A stretch of DNA of 50,088 nucleotides from Myxococcales bacterium (GTDB lineage Bacteria > Myxococcota_A > UBA9042): assembly GCA_009692425.1 (NCBI GenBank), contig SHZF01000030.1:1-50088 (forward strand), given 5' to 3'. Below are positions 16,070-25,306 of the stretch, in pieces. A model generated the notes under the pieces. It worked only from the letters and a program-made list of their open reading frames with translations. It did no database searches and had not been told where the DNA came from. How positions within the stretch are numbered: the first letter of the stretch is position 1; the number at the start of each line of letters is the position of its first letter. The translations under genes were made by a program, and so were the position numbers.

Positions 16070-16855
16070 CTATGGGCGCTTCTTGCGCGCCAGAAACGCG
16101 TCCATCCGCTTGATCTTCTCCGGCGACTCGAAAAGCACCGCCTGCACGACATTGGCAAACGTCTGCGCTGCGGGCCCGGCCGTGGCGTCGGCTACCTGCG
16201 CGAGCGCCAGTTTCGTCAGGCGTGTGGCGAGCGGGTCGTTGCGGGCAATCATCTGCGCCATCTGGAGCGCGGCCGCCCCGACATCGGCATCTTCGACGAC
16301 CTGAGTCACGAGCCCGATGCGCAGCGCCTCTTCGGCTTCGACCAGGCGGCCCGTGTAGAGCAGTTCGCGCGCGCGCCCGAGCCCGACCAGCTGCGCGAGT
16401 CGAAACGTCGCACCGGCGGACGCCATGATGCCCAAGCCGGTCTCCGGCTGGCCGAACTTCGCGCTGCGGCCGGCCACGCGCAGGTCGCACGCGAGAGCCA
16501 GTTCGCAGCCACCGCCCAACGCAAAGCCGCGCACGGCCGCGATCGTCGGCGCGGGAAAGCGGGCCACCCTGTCGAAAAGCGTCGCGTTGATGCCCCGCAG
16601 CGCGTCGGACCGCTTGCGGTCGCGCAGTTGGGCGATGTCGGCACCCGCGGCAAAGGCCCGCTCGCCCGCACCGGTCAAAATGACCACCGCCACATCTTCG
16701 CGCGGTGCGTAATAGGCCAGCGCGGCGTGCAAGGCGTCGATCATCGCGTTGTCGAGCGCGTTGAGCTTGTCGGGCCGGTTCAGCGTGAGCGTCAGCACAC
16801 CGTCTTGGACCCGATCCAGCAGCGCGGGCTGCGGTCCTGATGTCACGCCGGCCAT
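16070..16855 (-). CDS. Enoyl-CoA hydratase/isomerase (crotonase family)
   Basis: 261 residues, the standard size of a crotonase subunit. Both catalytic glutamates are in their usual settings, GGGCELAL and QPETGLGI; the oxyanion-hole region is FAAGADIAQL and RGFALGGG. The reaction is probably hydration of an enoyl-CoA. GGGAGG seven bases before ATG 16855 supports the start. The gene lies 30 bases downstream of boxB in the same operon, so it may hydrate an intermediate of the later, beta-oxidation-like part of aerobic benzoyl-CoA degradation; a fatty acid role cannot be excluded. Confidence 0.9.
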   Translation of the reverse strand: MAGVTSGPQPALLDRVQDGVLTLTLNRPDKLNALDNAMIDALHAALAYYAPREDVAVVILTGAGERAFAAGADIAQLRDRKRSDALRGINATLFDRVARFPAPTIAAVRGFALGGGCELALACDLRVAGRSAKFGQPETGLGIMASAGATFRLAQLVGLGRARELLYTGRLVEAEEALRIGLVTQVVEDADVGAAALQMAQMIARNDPLATRLTKLALAQVADATAGPAAQTFANVVQAVLFESPEKIKRMDAFLARKKRP

Positions 16856-16885
16856 TGCCTTGCCTCCCGCTTTGCGACGTCTTGC

Positions 16886-18301
16886 CTACAATCGCACGTA
16901 TTCGTAGGAGAAATCTTGACCGTTGATGCCACGGCGCGGCGGCGCGATCCAGTTCGCAATCTTCCCCGGTTCGTACACGGGCTGCATAATGCTCGCAAGG
17001 TACGCGAGGTCGCCGGCGCTGGGGAGCCACTCGTCGCGGTGGTAGTCGAACTCCTCCTCGCTGATGGCATTGCCGTCGAGGTCGAAGTGTGAGCCCGTGT
17101 AGATGCCCTGGCGGCGGTGAAAGCGCGTCGCGGGCAACTTCACCTCGAAATCGACGCCCTCGGCTTGCACGGCCTTGCTCCAGCGCCGCACCGCGTTCAC
17201 GCAGTCATCGACATAGTCATCGCGCAGCACCTCGTTCATGGCGTTGCGCAGGGGCACGTCTTCTGGCACGAGCACGCCCCCGCGCGGCATGGCCAGCGTC
17301 TTCGTTTGGCCCAGCGCCGTGTGCTCGGTGTAGCGCTTCTCCTCGTTGAAGCGGCCCTTCAGCCCGGCGCCGAAGAAGTCTGCCGCGTTGGTCGAGACTT
17401 CCGAGCCGAACAGGTCGAGGCAGTAGCTGAACCAGAAGTTGATGAAGCGCTGGATGGTCGCCAGGTCGATGCCGCCCAGGGCGCGCGCGTTGCCGTTCGG
17501 GTCGGCCTTCGTCAACTGGGCTGCGCGCCGCAAGATGCGTTCGAGCCCGGTATCGCCCACGAACATGTGGTGCGCTTCTTCGGTCAGCATGAAGCGGCAC
17601 GTGCGCGCCAGCGGGTCGAACCCCGACTCGGCGAGGCTGGCCAACTGGAACTTGCCGTCGCGGTCCGCGAACATCGTGAAGCAGAAGAAACTGAGCCAGT
17701 CGTTGCACGGTTGGTTGAAGGCGTCGAGGATGCGCGGCTTGTCGGCGTCGCCCGAGCGGCGTTGCAGCAATTCCTCTGCCTCGTCGCGACCTTCGCTGCC
17801 AAAATACGAGTGCAGCAGGTAGACCATCGCCCACAGGTGGCGGCCCTCCTCGACATTGACCTGGAACAGGTTGCGCAGGTCGTACAGCGACGGCGCGGTC
17901 AGCCCCAGCAGCCGCTGTTGTTCCACGGACGCCGGCTCGGTGTCGCCTTGGGTCACGATGATGCGGCGCAGCGTGGTGCGGAACTCGCCCGGCACCTCTT
18001 GCCAGGCCGGCTCCCCGATGTGGTCGCCGAATGCGATGCGCCGGTCCGGCTCGCGCTCCGACAGGAAGATGCCCCAACGATAGTCCGGCATCCGCACATG
18101 GTCGAAATGCGCCCAGCCGTCCTTGTCGGCACTGATCGCGGTGCGCAGGTAGATGTCCTTCTGCTGAAAGCCGTCGGGCCCCATGTCCTGCCACCACTGC
18201 AAGAAGCGCGGCTGCCACTGCTCGAGGGCGCGCTGCAGGCGGCGGTCGGCGCCGAGTTCGACGTTGTTCGGGATCTTGGACTGGTAGTCGATGCCGGTCA
18301 T
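16886..18301 (-). CDS. boxB: Benzoyl-CoA 2,3-epoxidase subunit BoxB
   Basis: 471-residue oxygenase of the box pathway, which converts benzoyl-CoA to 2,3-epoxybenzoyl-CoA using O2. Di-iron carboxylate motifs are seen: Glu122, Glu152 and His155 in VEEGRHLWAMVYLLHSYFG, Asp213, and Glu242/His245 in LTEEAHHMFVG. These match, with an offset of two, the ligand positions I recall for the Azoarcus enzyme, so it looks catalytically intact. Other BoxB hallmarks are SKIPNNVELGADRRLQRALE and NWIAPPRRGINGQDFSYEYVR at the ends. BoxA, the reductase supplying electrons, is not in the window. It sits 75 bases after boxC and 30 bases before the hydratase gene. Confidence 0.95.
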   Translation of the reverse strand: MTGIDYQSKIPNNVELGADRRLQRALEQWQPRFLQWWQDMGPDGFQQKDIYLRTAISADKDGWAHFDHVRMPDYRWGIFLSEREPDRRIAFGDHIGEPAWQEVPGEFRTTLRRIIVTQGDTEPASVEQQRLLGLTAPSLYDLRNLFQVNVEEGRHLWAMVYLLHSYFGSEGRDEAEELLQRRSGDADKPRILDAFNQPCNDWLSFFCFTMFADRDGKFQLASLAESGFDPLARTCRFMLTEEAHHMFVGDTGLERILRRAAQLTKADPNGNARALGGIDLATIQRFINFWFSYCLDLFGSEVSTNAADFFGAGLKGRFNEEKRYTEHTALGQTKTLAMPRGGVLVPEDVPLRNAMNEVLRDDYVDDCVNAVRRWSKAVQAEGVDFEVKLPATRFHRRQGIYTGSHFDLDGNAISEEEFDYHRDEWLPSAGDLAYLASIMQPVYEPGKIANWIAPPRRGINGQDFSYEYVRL

Positions 18302-18376
18302 GGGTGCCGTCCTGCCCTTGGTTCAAAGTCCTGCGCTTGGTTCTCGTGGCGCGAGCGGGCCGCGTCGTCGCCTTGA

Positions 18377-20131
18377 TCAGGTCCTTGAGTAGTCGAACAC
18401 GGCCGCGCGCGGGTCGCCGAACATCACGAGCGCGCCGCGTTCGCCAACTGCGTTCGGGCGCTGGAAAATCCAGTTCTGCCACGCCGACAGCCGGCCGAAC
18501 ACCTTCGTCTCCGCCGTCTCCGGCCCGGCAAAGCGCAGGTTCTGCTCCATGCCGGTCAGCGCATCGGGCGAAAAGCTCACGCGTTCTTCGAGCGCCAGCC
18601 GCGTCTCATCTGGCCAGTCGATGTCGTCGGGCGCCCGCGTCACCAGGCCGACTTCGGCCGCCGTCGCCGCCGGGATCGCGCCGCGCAGGGCGAGCGCCTG
18701 CTCGAGCAACCGCGGCTCGCCAAGGTAACGGACGCCCAGCCGGGTCATGCCGTTGTGGAGCGGAAACGCGCCCTGGTTCACCAGGTGCAACTCGATCGCG
18801 TTGGTGCCGTCGGGGTCGTCGAGCATGTAGGCACGGTCGGCCGCCCACGCCATCTCGAGCAGGCTCCCGGCGAAGCAGTGACCGGGCTCGACGAACGCGA
18901 ACACCGACTTGGCCATGTTGTCGAGTCGCCGCAGCACGCGGGCCTGGTGCAGTTGGATTTCGCGGGCCAGCCAGTGGCCGTCGCGCTCGCGCATCTCGGA
19001 CAGGGCCGAATCGTGCGCCAGGACCGCTGCGCGCTCGCCCTCAGTGCGCACGACCACCACACCGATCTTCGGCGCGTTGAAGCGCAGGTGCAGCAGCGCG
19101 GCGTCGAGTTCGCGAAAAGCTCGCAGGGACCACGTCGCCGCGCCCGCCCGTTCAAGCGCCGAGCCATCTTGGGGAGGAACCTCGGCTGGACCACGCACGG
19201 TCAGCCACGCCACCCGCGCCGCGTGGTCTGCACGCAGCGTGACGTGTTGCCACGCCAGCATGTCGATGGCTCCGTCGTGGGTGAGCGTGGGCTCGACGTC
19301 GTCCAGCACGATCCCCGTCGCCGTGCCCGCCCCGCGCTGCCCTGCCGCGCCTGCACCGCTCAACTCTGCGACGATCTGGCGCGTGCGCTCGGCGAGCCCG
19401 GCCTCCCACTTCGATTTCGGCCAGCCGCCATCGACCAGGCGCATCTTGAGGGCGTCGCGCAGCCGAAAGCCTTCGGCCTTTGTGCAGAACACGTCGGCCA
19501 CGTCGCGGCGGACCTTGCGCTTGTCGACGAGCCGCGTCAGGCCACCGGTGCCGGGCAACACCCCGAGCAAGGGCACTTCGGGCAGGCTGACCGCCGAAAA
19601 ACCATCGTCGACGAGGTAGATTTCGGCACACGCCTCGGCCAATTCGTAGCCGCCGCCCGCGGCCGTCCCGTTCAGTGCGGCGATCCAGCGCACCTTGCTG
19701 TGGGCCGTCGCGTCTTCGATCTCGCAGCGGGTCTCGTTCGTGAACTTGCAGAAGTTGACCTTGAAGCCGTGCTTCGACTGCGCCAGCATGCGGATGTTGG
19801 CGCCCGCACAGAACATTTTTGGCGTCGCGCTCGTCACCACCACGCAACGCACGCCCGGGTGTTCGAAGCGCAGGCGCCGCACCGCGTCGGCCAGTTCGAT
19901 GTCGACACCGAGGTCGTAGCTGTTGAGTTTCAGTTCGTAGCCGGGACGCAGCGGCGCGTCTTTGTCGACGGCGAGCTTCAGCGTGGCCACGCCGGCGGCG
20001 GCGTCGACGGCGAGCTTCCAGTGGCGGTAGCGGTCCGGGTGGGTGGTGAAGCGGACGGGCGGCTCGGCCGGCGCGGCCAAGGGCGCGGTGGGGCCGTTCG
20101 CGTTGCCGTGGTCGTGGGTATCGTGGGGCAT
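18377..20131 (-). CDS. boxC: 2,3-epoxybenzoyl-CoA dihydrolase BoxC
   Basis: 584-residue member of the crotonase superfamily that opens the ring of 2,3-epoxybenzoyl-CoA and releases formate. It has the BoxC layout of two crotonase-like halves: KMFCAGANIRMLAQSKHGFKV with FCKFTNETR and LNGTAAGGGYELAEACAEI in the first half, and FVEPGHCFAGSLLEMAWAADRAY in the second. The C-terminus ends RAAVFDYSRT. The N-terminus is histidine-rich (MPHDTHDHG) without a good Shine-Dalgarno before ATG 20131, so a somewhat later start is possible. First gene of a boxC-boxB-hydratase operon. Confidence 0.95.
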   Translation of the reverse strand: MPHDTHDHGNANGPTAPLAAPAEPPVRFTTHPDRYRHWKLAVDAAAGVATLKLAVDKDAPLRPGYELKLNSYDLGVDIELADAVRRLRFEHPGVRCVVVTSATPKMFCAGANIRMLAQSKHGFKVNFCKFTNETRCEIEDATAHSKVRWIAALNGTAAGGGYELAEACAEIYLVDDGFSAVSLPEVPLLGVLPGTGGLTRLVDKRKVRRDVADVFCTKAEGFRLRDALKMRLVDGGWPKSKWEAGLAERTRQIVAELSGAGAAGQRGAGTATGIVLDDVEPTLTHDGAIDMLAWQHVTLRADHAARVAWLTVRGPAEVPPQDGSALERAGAATWSLRAFRELDAALLHLRFNAPKIGVVVVRTEGERAAVLAHDSALSEMRERDGHWLAREIQLHQARVLRRLDNMAKSVFAFVEPGHCFAGSLLEMAWAADRAYMLDDPDGTNAIELHLVNQGAFPLHNGMTRLGVRYLGEPRLLEQALALRGAIPAATAAEVGLVTRAPDDIDWPDETRLALEERVSFSPDALTGMEQNLRFAGPETAETKVFGRLSAWQNWIFQRPNAVGERGALVMFGDPRAAVFDYSRT

Positions 20132-20468
20132 GGGGGCCTGCGGGGCGGGTCGGAGGTGCGCTCAGGGCCGGAACGCGGCGCGGGAGGCTATCACGGGCGG
20201 CTTGGGTTGTCTCGCACGCTGCGCTGGGCTCGGTTCGTTCCCGCCACCAGGATCCACCAACCAACCTTCCCCGAACGCCGAATTCAGATGCAGTTCTAGG
20301 CGACTAGGAGGTTGGCGGTGAAAGCGTACACCGGGCACGTCGAACCGCCAACCGACGACGGCAACGACGAAATGCGCCGAAGGCGGCGGATCGAGGGGCC
20401 ACTTCCGGGTGGCCAGCGCTACTGCCTCGTTGCATACTGCCGCCGCTCCCACCCCACGAGGCCCCTGC
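20132..20468. other. Intergenic region between divergent boxC and metalloprotease genes
   Basis: 337 bases that must hold both divergent promoters. I cannot identify a convincing -35/-10 or -24/-12 pair on either strand. A good Shine-Dalgarno-like AGGAGGT (20306-20312) precedes GTG 20318, but the frame it opens runs into the metalloprotease gene in another phase and has no coding character. No inverted repeat stands out. Confidence 0.5.
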
Positions 20469-23400
20469 ATGTCCACCCGTCCCCACCTCCCGGCGCGCTG
20501 GATCCTGTTCGCGGTTCTCGCCCTCGCCGCGGCCTGCTCCCAGGACGTCGGCCTTATCGACCGCAGCCAGCCTGGCGCGCTCGACAAGCGCGTGTTCACC
20601 GGCGAGTGGCACTACCTGCGCACCGTCACCGACGTGCCCTACACGGCGGGCTTCACCTTCATCGGCGAGATGGAGGAGATGGAGCGCGTGCGCTGGGAGA
20701 TCGCCGAGGACCGCCTCATCGCCTACCGCAGCTACGACTTCATCGCCGGCACGGACCTCGACCACGGCAAGCGGGCCAAGCCAGGCGAAAAGGTCCACGG
20801 CCAGCCGGTCGCCATCTACAAGATCACCGGCCACTTCGACCTGCAGCGCGAATACAGCGCGGCGACGGGCGAGCAGACCAACGTGCTCGTCGAGAACGAC
20901 ACCGACCGACCGTGGTACCAGCGCCAGTATTTCCGGGTGGACTGGTCGCAGAACGAGGTCCGCAACTTCCTGTTCACGGTCGACACGATGCCGGCCGAGC
21001 CGGTGAAGTGGGCCATCACCGACCCCACCGACCCCGACGCGTTCACGATGGCGTGGCGCGACGCCAACGCCGCCACGGGCTGGAGGGAGTCGCGCGACCC
21101 GATCCTGCACCGCGAAGCCAAGACCGCGGACTACCTCGATGTCACGACCAAGGTCCTGGCCACGCCCGGCACCCGCAGCGGCCTCGACGACTCGGGCATG
21201 TGGAGCGTGCCCGTGTGCTGGTTCTACCTGACGGAAGACTGCAAGCCGTCCGAAGTGAAGATTCGCACGTCGATGCGCAAGATCGACCCCGCCGACGACT
21301 ACGAGCCGCTCGACTACCCCGACAACTACGTGGCACGCGACAAGGACGGCAAGGCCATCCACGTGCGCACGAACTATGACGGCTCGTGCGAGGTCGATGC
21401 GAAGGCCGACGCCGCGCTGCGGGTGCCGATGTTCGACAAGTTCGGCTTCTTCCGGGCGGAGCGCTACGGCTATGACCCGAAGTACGGCGAGGTCGAGAGT
21501 GCCCGCAAGCTGATGATCTCGCGATGGAACATCTGGCAGAAGTCGAAGGACGCCGCCGGCAAGCCGATCCCCTATGCCAAGCGCGTGCCGCAGCCGATCG
21601 TCTACCACCTCGGCCAGGGGGCGCCGGCGGAGTATGTCCAGGACGCCAAGCAACTGGCCGACGAATGGGACTTTGCCTTTCGACGCACCGTCGCCGCGCT
21701 GCAAGGCAAGCAGCCCGAAGCCGTGCCGCGCATGTTCGAGGTGCGCGCCAACACGCTGAAGGTCGATGCCAAGGGAGTGGTCACGGACCGCGGCCAGCGC
21801 GTGGGCGATCTGCGTTACTCGCTGCTCAACGTGGTCGCCGAGCCGACGCGCGCGGGCCTGCTGGGCTACGGGCCGTCGGCGACCGATCCGACGACCGGGC
21901 AGGTCATCGCCGCGTGGGCCAACGTCTACGACGGGCCGACGAAAGAACTGGCGACGACCGGCCGCGACCTCGTGCGCCTGCAGCGGGGCGAGATCGACGC
22001 GGACGCCTGGGGCCTCGGCGAGGTTGCGGCGGCCGAAGTGCGCGAGGCGGTGCAGAAGGCGCTCGGAGGGCCTGTCGCGAAGGCCAAGCTCGAGCACGAC
22101 GACGACGCTCCCGGCAAGCCGGCCGGCTCGGCTGCGCACGCGGAGTTCTCCAGCGACGCGCAAGCCTTCGCCAAGAAGGTGGCGACGCCCGAGCGCAAGG
22201 CGCTGGTCAAGAAGCTGAAAAAGTCCGCACTCAAGGACGCCGGCGGCAAGATTGCGGCGCGCATGCGGGCGGTCGAAAAGCACCCGGAACTGGCGGCGCG
22301 ACTGGTGAACCGCGACCTGATCCTCGCGTTCGGCAACGCGGCGGACCGCGCGATGCTGAAGAAGTTGCCGCCGGGGGCGCCGATGCCGGCGCTGTCGAAG
22401 GACCAACTCGACCGGCTGTTGCCGCACGCGTGGGCCCCGCTGGCGGCGCGGCAACGCTGGGTGGAGCGCAAGAAGTTCCTGCTCAAGCACAGCATCACCC
22501 ACGCCGCGTTTGCCGACGATGCGCTGCTGGGCGTCGTCGACGATCTCAAGGCCGAGACCGACCCCGAAAAACTGTGGCTCGCCATTCGCCGCGCGGTGTT
22601 CCTGTCGACGGCGCTGCACGAGGTCGGCCACACGCTCGGCCTGCGCCACAACTTCGAGGGCTCGAGCGACGCGCTGAATTACCACAGCAAGTACTGGGAA
22701 CTGCGCGGCTCGAAGCCCGCGGCTCCGCTGGCCGACCCCGACCCGACACTGCTGGCCAAGGGCATGGACGACTACAAGTACTCATCGATCATGGACTACG
22801 CGCAGCGCTTTCACCACGATATCAAAGGGCTCGGCCCGTACGACCGCGCGGCGATCGCATTCGGCTACGGGCAACTCGTCGAGGTCTTCGAGCAGAAACC
22901 GGCGGACCCGGCCATCGATTACCTGCCGCTGGGCCGACTGCTCAAAGTGGCGCGGCACTACACGCAAATCCCGGCGGTGATCGGGTCCGTGGCTGCGATC
23001 AGTGCGCGCAAGCTGGTGCCGTACGCCGACGTCGTGGCCCAGCGCCTCGTGGAGTGCCAGGGCGACTTCAAGGTGCCGAAGCGGGCGCTTTTCGAGGTGC
23101 CGTACCGCTTCTGCTCGGACGAATACCTGGAGGGCACGCCGACCTGCAATGTGTATGACCACGGCGCCGACCCCTACGAGGTCGTGTCGGCCAACTTCGC
23201 ACGCTACCGCGACCACTACGTCCTGTACGCGTTCCGCCGCGACCGGGTGGGCTTCAGCGTCGATGAGTTCGCCGGCCGCATGCAGGGCCTGTTCCTGCCG
23301 GTGGCGCAGATGTACCAGTATTGGGTCGCGGATCAGAATGGCTGGTGGTACGACTCCGCGTATTACGACTGGGACAACCTGCGCTGGCTCGCATCGACCG

Positions 23401-24395
23401 CCAAGCCGCCGAAGCCGACGGGCGTTCCCGACGCCGAATGGGAAGCCTCTCCTGGGGGCGGGCTGGCGGCAACGACCGCGGTGCGCATGGGTTTCGAGCG
23501 CTTGGCGCAGATCGCCGCCACGCCAGAGCCGGGCGCCTACTGCAAGGACGACACGACGGGCCTGCTCGAGGTCATGTCGGAGTCCGCGGCATCGAAGACC
23601 TGCGACAAGGTGCAAGGCTGCAAGAAACATCGCGCGTCTGACCTTGGCTGCGCCGACGCAGTCGTACCGCTCGGCAGGGGGCGCTACGACGACACGGCCT
23701 TCGACGTCGACACCGGCTACTACTTCTACGACCGGCTCAAGTACGTGGGCTCGTACTACGAAAAGGTCATGGCGCTGCTCGTCCTGTCGGACCCCGAGAC
23801 GTCGTTCATCGGCAAGGACTCGTCGTTGTCGCTCAACAACTTCATGCTGCCGCTCAACCTCTACTTCGCACCCGAACTGCACCGGCTGTTTGGCGGCATG
23901 GCCGCGGGGCGCCAGGACTGGATCGGCTGGGTCCGCACCGACAACGGCAAGGTCAAGGAGCGCGCATGGTTCAACGCCAAGGACGTCGCCGCCCACGCCA
24001 AGCTGCCGGTGTTTGCGATGCCCGACATGTTCATGTTGCGCGACTACGCGATGTTCTTTGGCATGGCGACCTTCAACGCCCTGCTGGACCAGACGTTCAA
24101 CGACTCGATGAAGGTGTACGTCGAAGGCGGCGGCGAAGCGTTCACCCCAGCGGCCGGTGCGAACGTGGCGACATTCACGAATCCAATGAACAACAAGGTG
24201 TACCGTGCCGTCGAGATGCCGCAAGCGGACCTGGTCAGCCCCGCGTTCACCATGGTGAAGGACGCCCAAGGCCTCGCCGACACCTGGACGAAGGACAAGA
24301 AGGACGGCTACGCGAAGTACCTGCTCCAAGATGCCGTTCAGTTCATCGAGCTCGCCCGCGGCTATGCGGACGCGTTCGGCTACGCGTGGTTCTGA
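20469..24395 (+). CDS. Large zinc-dependent metalloprotease lipoprotein (DUF4953-type)
   Basis: 1308-residue lipoprotein with a metzincin-like zinc site. ATG 20469 opens a signal peptide ending ALAAAC. The active site is HEVGHTLGLRHNF with His717, Glu718, His721 and His727, followed about 65 residues later by SIMDYAQRF, which looks like a Met-turn. This HExxHxxGLRHN motif is that of the zinc-dependent proteases carrying DUF5117/DUF4953-like regions. Large N-terminal and C-terminal regions are rich in Trp and Tyr. Probably anchored on the outer membrane or surface. It is divergent from boxC and ends six bases before the convergent hydratase gene. The natural substrate is unknown. Confidence 0.85.
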   Translation: MSTRPHLPARWILFAVLALAAACSQDVGLIDRSQPGALDKRVFTGEWHYLRTVTDVPYTAGFTFIGEMEEMERVRWEIAEDRLIAYRSYDFIAGTDLDHGKRAKPGEKVHGQPVAIYKITGHFDLQREYSAATGEQTNVLVENDTDRPWYQRQYFRVDWSQNEVRNFLFTVDTMPAEPVKWAITDPTDPDAFTMAWRDANAATGWRESRDPILHREAKTADYLDVTTKVLATPGTRSGLDDSGMWSVPVCWFYLTEDCKPSEVKIRTSMRKIDPADDYEPLDYPDNYVARDKDGKAIHVRTNYDGSCEVDAKADAALRVPMFDKFGFFRAERYGYDPKYGEVESARKLMISRWNIWQKSKDAAGKPIPYAKRVPQPIVYHLGQGAPAEYVQDAKQLADEWDFAFRRTVAALQGKQPEAVPRMFEVRANTLKVDAKGVVTDRGQRVGDLRYSLLNVVAEPTRAGLLGYGPSATDPTTGQVIAAWANVYDGPTKELATTGRDLVRLQRGEIDADAWGLGEVAAAEVREAVQKALGGPVAKAKLEHDDDAPGKPAGSAAHAEFSSDAQAFAKKVATPERKALVKKLKKSALKDAGGKIAARMRAVEKHPELAARLVNRDLILAFGNAADRAMLKKLPPGAPMPALSKDQLDRLLPHAWAPLAARQRWVERKKFLLKHSITHAAFADDALLGVVDDLKAETDPEKLWLAIRRAVFLSTALHEVGHTLGLRHNFEGSSDALNYHSKYWELRGSKPAAPLADPDPTLLAKGMDDYKYSSIMDYAQRFHHDIKGLGPYDRAAIAFGYGQLVEVFEQKPADPAIDYLPLGRLLKVARHYTQIPAVIGSVAAISARKLVPYADVVAQRLVECQGDFKVPKRALFEVPYRFCSDEYLEGTPTCNVYDHGADPYEVVSANFARYRDHYVLYAFRRDRVGFSVDEFAGRMQGLFLPVAQMYQYWVADQNGWWYDSAYYDWDNLRWLASTAKPPKPTGVPDAEWEASPGGGLAATTAVRMGFERLAQIAATPEPGAYCKDDTTGLLEVMSESAASKTCDKVQGCKKHRASDLGCADAVVPLGRGRYDDTAFDVDTGYYFYDRLKYVGSYYEKVMALLVLSDPETSFIGKDSSLSLNNFMLPLNLYFAPELHRLFGGMAAGRQDWIGWVRTDNGKVKERAWFNAKDVAAHAKLPVFAMPDMFMLRDYAMFFGMATFNALLDQTFNDSMKVYVEGGGEAFTPAAGANVATFTNPMNNKVYRAVEMPQADLVSPAFTMVKDAQGLADTWTKDKKDGYAKYLLQDAVQFIELARGYADAFGYAWF

Positions 24396-24401
24396 GCCCG
24401 C

Positions 24402-25184
24402 TCACTTCGCGAGGAACGACACCGCCGCGAGCCCTTGCACTTCGAGCAGAACCGCATCTCCCGCCACGAGCGGCTCGGCCGAGGTCGCGGCGCCCGACAA
24501 GATGACGCTACCCGCGGGCAGCGAATCGATCTGGCCAGCCAGCAGCGCACACAGATCTACCAGCGACTGTACCGGATGGCCTGAAATCGCCGAGCTCCTC
24601 GCGATCACCTCGCGTCCGCCGACCGTCATGCGCAGCGCCACATCGGCCACATCGACCGCATGCAGGTCAGACCACGCCCCGACCGCGAAGTGCGACGATG
24701 AACTGTTGTCGGCCACGACGTCGGGCAGCGAAAAGTACTTGAAGCCCACGTAGCGCGAGTCCAGCACCTCGAGCGCCGCCGCAACCCCGTCGCAAGCTGC
24801 CAGGACGTCGGCGTGCGTCGCGATGCCGGTGCGCAACGGCCGGCCCAGCCGAAACGCAATCTCGGCCTCGACCCGCGGATGGATGCCGCCGCCGACACCA
24901 AAGCCACGCTCGCGGTCGATCGCCATCGCGTCGGTCAGCACCCCGTAGATCGCGCCGTGCAGGTTCATCTGGAGCCGCTTGGCTTGGCTCGTCAGCCCCA
25001 TCTTCCAGCCGACCACCCGCTCACCGGCCGCCTGCCGCAATCCGATGCCGGCTGCCTGGATCCGGTAGGCATCGTCCAGGTCGAGGTCCGGCAGCTCCAA
25101 CGTCAGGCGAGGCACGGCGAGTCGGTCGCGCCGCGCCATGTGCAAGCGTGCGGCGACTGCCTCGATGTCGAGCGGATTCCCCAT
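24402..25184 (-). CDS. 2-oxopent-4-enoate hydratase / 4-oxalocrotonate decarboxylase family
   Basis: 260-residue metal-dependent enzyme of the fumarylacetoacetate hydrolase-related MhpD/DmpH family. Signatures are DDAYRIQAAGI, VGWKMGLTSQAKRLQM, HPRVEAEIAFRLGRPL, SRYVGFKYF and VVADNSSSSHFAVG. The KMGLTS and VVADNSS segments resemble 4-oxalocrotonate decarboxylase (XylI/DmpH) more than the hydratase, but the two are hard to tell apart by eye. It acts in meta-cleavage pathways of aromatic compounds. GGGAGG precedes ATG 25184. No other meta-cleavage gene is nearby, so it may serve a pathway encoded elsewhere; its closeness to boxBC hints at an aromatic degradation region. Confidence 0.85.
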   Translation of the reverse strand: MGNPLDIEAVAARLHMARRDRLAVPRLTLELPDLDLDDAYRIQAAGIGLRQAAGERVVGWKMGLTSQAKRLQMNLHGAIYGVLTDAMAIDRERGFGVGGGIHPRVEAEIAFRLGRPLRTGIATHADVLAACDGVAAALEVLDSRYVGFKYFSLPDVVADNSSSSHFAVGAWSDLHAVDVADVALRMTVGGREVIARSSAISGHPVQSLVDLCALLAGQIDSLPAGSVILSGAATSAEPLVAGDAVLLEVQGLAAVSFLAK

Positions 25185-25240
25185 GGGTGCCTCCCGCGAC
25201 CAAGCCTCGCGCTGCCTCGCGCGTCCGTGCCCGTGTCGGC

Positions 25241-25287
25241 AAAAACGCCCGAGGGCGGCGCTCCGTCACCGGAACCGCCGCCCTCGG
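25241..25287 (-). terminator. Intrinsic terminator after the 2058-residue repeat lipoprotein gene
   Basis: On the minus strand a 12-bp perfect stem (arms 25276-25287 and 25249-25260, core CCGAGGGCGGC/GCCGCCCTCGG) with a 15-base loop is followed within a few bases by five T residues (25245-25241). It begins 20 bases after the TGA of the gene ending at 25307. Its orientation fits termination of that transcript before the downstream hydratase gene, so the two are not one operon. Confidence 0.85.
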
Positions 25288-25306
25288 CAAGATCACGAAC
25301 CCACTG

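Noticed and set aside
20162-20599. 145-codon minus-strand frame in the boxC-metalloprotease gap
   Set aside because: It overlaps the start of the metalloprotease gene and has no recognisable domain or ribosome-binding site. A stretch in the middle looks slightly protein-like, but not enough to support a gene.
20318-21379. GTG after a strong AGGAGGT opening a 353-codon + frame
   Set aside because: Most of it is an out-of-phase shadow of the metalloprotease gene, and the unique 5' part has no coding character.
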